From contig NZ_AP022587.1 of NCBI RefSeq assembly GCF_010731715.1, positions 5,642,001 to 5,706,000 of the forward strand: a stretch of DNA of 64,000 bases, read 5' to 3'. Source of the DNA: Mycobacterium stomatepiae (lineage in GTDB: Bacteria; Actinomycetota; Actinomycetes; Mycobacteriales; Mycobacteriaceae). Under the pieces are notes generated by a model. That model was given only the letters and a program-made list of their open reading frames with translations. It was not told the origin of the DNA and did no database searches. Of this stretch, positions 60,655 through 64,000 are shown piece by piece. Within the stretch, counting starts at the first letter, position 1. The number at the start of each line of letters is the position of its first letter. The position numbers and the translations under genes are program-made.

Positions 60655-62223
60655 CTACACCAACCAGGCCGCCGTGTCGCTCGGCAGCTGGCCGTCGACC
60701 AACGGCGCGCTGGACAAGATGAGTTCGCCGGCGGGCAGCGCCATCGGACGCTTTCCGGTGTTCAGTGCGCACATCAGACCGCCCTCTCGGCGCCGGAATA
60801 CCAGGGCATCGTCGGTTGCTGTCAGCCACTCCAGCTCGACGCCGTCGAATTCGTTCCGCCCCCTACGCAATTTGAGCGCCGTGCGGAAAAACTCCAACGT
60901 CGAGTTCGGGTCGGCATTCTGCTTTTCGACGGTCAGTGACGCCCACTCCGCGGGCATCGGCAACCAGGTGTCGGGCGAGGTGGAGAAGCCGAACGGGGGA
61001 GTGTCGCCCGACCAGGGCAGCGGAACGCGGACCTTGTCGCGGCCCCGCTCGGTGCGCCCGGACCGTTCCCAGGTCGGGTCCTGCAGCACCTCGTCGGGCA
61101 GGTCCAGCACGTCGGGTAGCCCGAGCTCCTCGCCGTTGTAGATGAACACCGTGCCCGGCAGGGCGAGCATCGCCATCAACATCGCCTTCGCTCGGCGCAG
61201 CCCGATCTCGCCACCGCCGTAGCGGGTGACCTCACGGTCGATGTCGTGGTTGGACAGCGTCCAGGTCGGAACGGAGTCATAGATCGCGGTGGCTGCGAGC
61301 GAATTCACGACGGCGTCGTGCACCTGCGCGGCGTCGAAGCCGACCTTGGTCAGCCGGAAGTTGAAACCGAGGTGCAATTCGTCGGGCCGCAGATACTCGG
61401 CCCAGAGCATGTTGTCCAACACCCAGACCTCGCCGATGGTCACGGCGCCGTCGTACTCGTCGACGATCTTGCGGATCTTGCGGTGGATGTCGTGCACGGC
61501 CGGGTTGTTGAAACGCGGGTCGTCGTCGGCGTGCGACAACACCTTGACGGCTTCCTTGGCGTCGGGCAGGCCGGCCGGCTTGGCCATGCCGTGCGCCACG
61601 TCGATGCGAAAGCCGTCCACGCCACGCTCCAGCCAGAACCGCAGCGACGCCTCCAAGTCGTCGAAGACCTCGGGGTTGTCCCAGTTCAGGTCCGGCTGGT
61701 GGGTGTCGAAAAGGTGCAGGTAGTACTGACCGGGATTGCCGTCCGGCTCGACCACCCGCTCCCAGGCGGAGCCGCCGAAGACGGAGGTCCAGTTGTTCGG
61801 CGGCAGCGACCCGTCGGGCCCCTTGCCGTCGCGGAAGTAATAGCGCTCCCGGGCGTCAGTGTCCGGTCCGGCGGCCAGCGCGGCCTGGAACCATGCGTGC
61901 TCCGAGCTGGTGTGATTGGGCACCACGTCCATCGTGATCTTGATGTCGCGCTCGTGCGTCGCCGCGATCAACCGTTCGATCGCGGGCATCCCCCCGAACA
62001 GCGGGTCGATGTCACGGGGATCGGAGACGTCGTAACCGTGGTCGGCCATTGGCGAGACGGTGACCGGGCTGAGCCAAATCGCGTCGATCCCCAGCCGCAC
62101 CAAGTGATCAAGATGGGTGACGATTCCGTCGATGTCGCCGACGCCGTCGCCGTTGCTGTCGGCAAACGATCGTGGATAGACCTGGTAAAAGACCGCGTTC
62201 GACCACCATGCTGCGGGGCTCAT
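60655..62223 (-). CDS. aglA: Alpha-glucosidase/trehalose-6-phosphate hydrolase-like GH13 enzyme
   Basis: 522 residues. Glycoside hydrolase family 13 barrel: FYQVYPRSFADSNGDGVGD at the start, conserved region I VVPNHTSSEH, region II GFRIDVAHGM with the catalytic Asp, region III TIGEVWVLD with the acid/base Glu, region IV LSNHDIDRE with the third Asp. Cleaves alpha-glucosidic bonds, probably maltose, sucrose or isomaltose-type sugars; cytoplasmic (no signal). Counterpart of Rv2471. Followed upstream on the same strand by glbO. Confidence 0.93.
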   Translation of the reverse strand: MSPAAWWSNAVFYQVYPRSFADSNGDGVGDIDGIVTHLDHLVRLGIDAIWLSPVTVSPMADHGYDVSDPRDIDPLFGGMPAIERLIAATHERDIKITMDVVPNHTSSEHAWFQAALAAGPDTDARERYYFRDGKGPDGSLPPNNWTSVFGGSAWERVVEPDGNPGQYYLHLFDTHQPDLNWDNPEVFDDLEASLRFWLERGVDGFRIDVAHGMAKPAGLPDAKEAVKVLSHADDDPRFNNPAVHDIHRKIRKIVDEYDGAVTIGEVWVLDNMLWAEYLRPDELHLGFNFRLTKVGFDAAQVHDAVVNSLAATAIYDSVPTWTLSNHDIDREVTRYGGGEIGLRRAKAMLMAMLALPGTVFIYNGEELGLPDVLDLPDEVLQDPTWERSGRTERGRDKVRVPLPWSGDTPPFGFSTSPDTWLPMPAEWASLTVEKQNADPNSTLEFFRTALKLRRGRNEFDGVELEWLTATDDALVFRRREGGLMCALNTGKRPMALPAGELILSSAPLVDGQLPSDTAAWLV

Positions 62224-62262
62224 GCTGCTCCGATCGGTTGGCTGGACATCAAAGGTTATGGA

Positions 62263-62658
62263 TCAAAAAGGGGCATTGACCAGGGAGTGGGCAGCCATCT
62301 CGAGATAGTTGAGCAACTCACGGCGATGGTCGTCGTCAAGAGTCTGTGAGTCGATCGATGCGACGGCGGTCTGCATGCACCGCAGCCACGCGTCGCGCTC
62401 GATCGGGGTGATTCGGAACGGCACGTGGCGCATCCGCAGCCGGGGGTGTCCGCGCTGGTCGGAGTAGGTCCGCGGACCGCCCCAGTACTGCTCGAGGAAC
62501 ATCCGCAGCCGCTCTTCGGCGCCCTGCAGGTCGTCGAGGGGATACAGCTCACGCAGGATTTCGTCCTCGGGGACCTGCGCGTAGAAGCGCGCCACGATCG
62601 TTTTGAAGGTCTCGGCACCGCCGACAGCGTCGTAGAAGGACTGTTGCACCTGATCCAT
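62263..62658 (-). CDS. glbO: Truncated haemoglobin O (trHbO, group II)
   Basis: 131 residues from ATG 62656-62658; GTG 62661 one codon earlier is possible. Oxygen-binding haem protein linked to respiration and to redox protection. Key positions are visible: Tyr B10 in ARFYAQV, Tyr CD1 in LYPLDDL, the WGGP turn, proximal His in MRHVPFRIT and Trp G8 in DAWLRCM, the set that defines the group II (O) type. Precedes aglA on the same strand with a 39-bp gap, as in M. tuberculosis. Confidence 0.95.
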   Translation of the reverse strand: MDQVQQSFYDAVGGAETFKTIVARFYAQVPEDEILRELYPLDDLQGAEERLRMFLEQYWGGPRTYSDQRGHPRLRMRHVPFRITPIERDAWLRCMQTAVASIDSQTLDDDHRRELLNYLEMAAHSLVNAPF

Positions 62659-62801
62659 CACACCCCATTGTGGTGCATCGGGCGTTTTGCGCAGTCAAAC
62701 GGCCGTACTCGCTCCTGCTGTTCACCGGTTCGACACGGCGTGCACCAGCAATTAGGCGTGCGATTGGCGGCGAATCATGGTGGACTATTCGCGGAGGATT
62801 T

Positions 62802-63449
<648 letters not shown>

Positions 63450-63507
63450 CCGCCAATCTTGTGTCCAGGCGCGCCGCGGGATCACTGCGTGGGATACGGT
63501 TTCGGTC

Positions 63508-63735
63508 GTGAGCGCTATGGAGATTCACCTGTACCTGGTTGGAATCCCGGCGTTGCTGGTCATCGTGCTGGCGGCGCTGATCTGGTCGCGCAAGGGGCCG
63601 CACCCCGCGACGTACAAGATGTCCGAATCGTGGACGCATCCACCGATTCTGTGGGCTGCCACCGACGAGTTCGTCGGCCACTCGCACGGACATGACGAGT
63701 TCTCGGTCGGAGGTGGCGCCAGTGGCACATGGTGA
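63508..63735 (+). CDS. ctaJ: aa3-type cytochrome oxidase accessory subunit CtaJ (Rv2468A-like)
   Basis: 75 residues from GTG 63508 (ATG 63517 possible). One transmembrane helix near the N-terminus ([21 protein letters not shown]), then [21 protein letters not shown] and a His-rich tail (HSHGHDEF). Size, topology and the neighbourhood (HNH gene upstream, DUF5130 gene downstream) match the small CtaJ subunit found with the mycobacterial bcc-aa3 supercomplex. Assignment rests on recall of that neighbourhood, not on alignment. Overlaps the next gene by 14 bp. Confidence 0.65.
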   Translation: MSAMEIHLYLVGIPALLVIVLAALIWSRKGPHPATYKMSESWTHPPILWAATDEFVGHSHGHDEFSVGGGASGTW

Positions 63736-64000
63736 GGTAGCGACGAAGGCACCCGCCGCACTGCCGTTGGGCTTTGCGATCACCACCAGCGGACGGGTGT
63801 CCGGGGTCACCGAGCCCGGCGAAATCTCGGTGCACTACCCGTTCCCGATCAAGGACCTCGTCGCCATCGACGACGCCTTGAAATACGGTTCGCGCCAGTC
63901 GATGACGCGGTTCGCCATCTACATCGGCGACCTGGGTAGCGACACCGCGGCCCGGGCTCGCGAGATCCTGGCCGACGTGCCGACGCCGAATAACGCGGTG
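63722..64000 (+). CDS. DUF5130 protein (Rv2468c-like), 3' end outside the window
   Basis: First 93 residues, from GTG 63722, which has GGAGGTGG about ten bases upstream; the window ends in frame at PTPNNAV. Opening [19 protein letters not shown], then [14 protein letters not shown] and [10 protein letters not shown], fit DUF5130, a conserved actinobacterial family of about 165 residues. No signal or helix visible in this part. Function unknown; position beside ctaJ hints at respiration. Overlaps ctaJ by 14 bp. Confidence 0.82.
   Translation, partial: MAHGEVATKAPAALPLGFAITTSGRVSGVTEPGEISVHYPFPIKDLVAIDDALKYGSRQSMTRFAIYIGDLGSDTAARAREILADVPTPNNAV

Overview
The window is high-GC actinobacterial chromosome from a Mycobacterium, most likely a slow grower. 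Marker genes include an MmpL transporter, an Eis-type acetyltransferase, the L,D-transpeptidase LdtB, the mycolate reductase CmrA, a DUF3060 protein, a 13E12-type HNH protein, a cutinase, a truncated haemoglobin O and the 180-kDa-class NAD-glutamate dehydrogenase. From about 4.4 kb onward the gene order largely follows, in reverse, the M. tuberculosis segment Rv2521 (bcp) to Rv2468c. Several blocks are inserted in this order and several genes are missing. This comparison is from memory of the M. tuberculosis map; no alignment was run.

Layout. 1-1837: end of a steroid-ring meta-cleavage operon (hsaG, frameshifted hsaF). 1.8-4.4 kb: a decayed AI-2E transporter piece, a DUF3060 protein, a small secreted protein and a cytochrome P450. 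4.4-5.2 kb: bcp and a DUF3618 protein. 5.2-8.9 kb: a TetR regulator and a NitT/TauT-type ABC importer that share a near-identical 22-bp operator. 8.9-14.7 kb: a DUF3556 membrane protein, a molybdopterin oxidoreductase split by a stop codon, a frameshifted acyltransferase, a second TetR with its own palindrome, and tRNA-Lys. 14.9-21.6 kb: Eis, MmpL, a DMT permease, LdtB, a tiny Cys-containing peptide and tRNA-His with its terminator. 21.6-27.7 kb: orn, a HerA-like ATPase, cmrA, an MFS permease, a proline-rich membrane protein and bkaR. 27.8-35.6 kb: the leucine/branched-chain acid operon accD1-accA1-fadE19-maoC-citE under BkaR-type operators, flanked by remnants of a lipase and a short-chain dehydrogenase. 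35.7-40.4 kb: small secreted and membrane proteins, a BASS transporter, echA14, a cutinase, a GAF-ANTAR protein and tRNA-Arg. 40.6-47.6 kb: a translationally coupled lipid cluster lipQ, WS/DGAT, plsC, plsB2. 47.7-58.9 kb: a CopD-CtaG membrane protein, a broken 13E12 HNH gene, ssb-like, ettA, gdh and a thioesterase. 58.9-64 kb: Rv2474c-like, an inserted flavoprotein, aglA, glbO, an HNH protein, ctaJ and a DUF5130 protein cut by the window end.

The most distinctive features are regulatory and degenerative. Three TetR circuits can be read directly from palindromes. At least seven genes are broken by frameshift, nonsense mutation or deletion. Single-base indels lie in hsaF, the acyltransferase and the 13E12 gene, and two of these are in short homopolymers, so sequencing error must be excluded before calling real decay. 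The lipase, dehydrogenase and AI-2E remnants involve larger losses and look like true pseudogenes. No insertion sequence, prophage or CRISPR array was seen, and I found no clear candidate for a wholly new multi-gene system.
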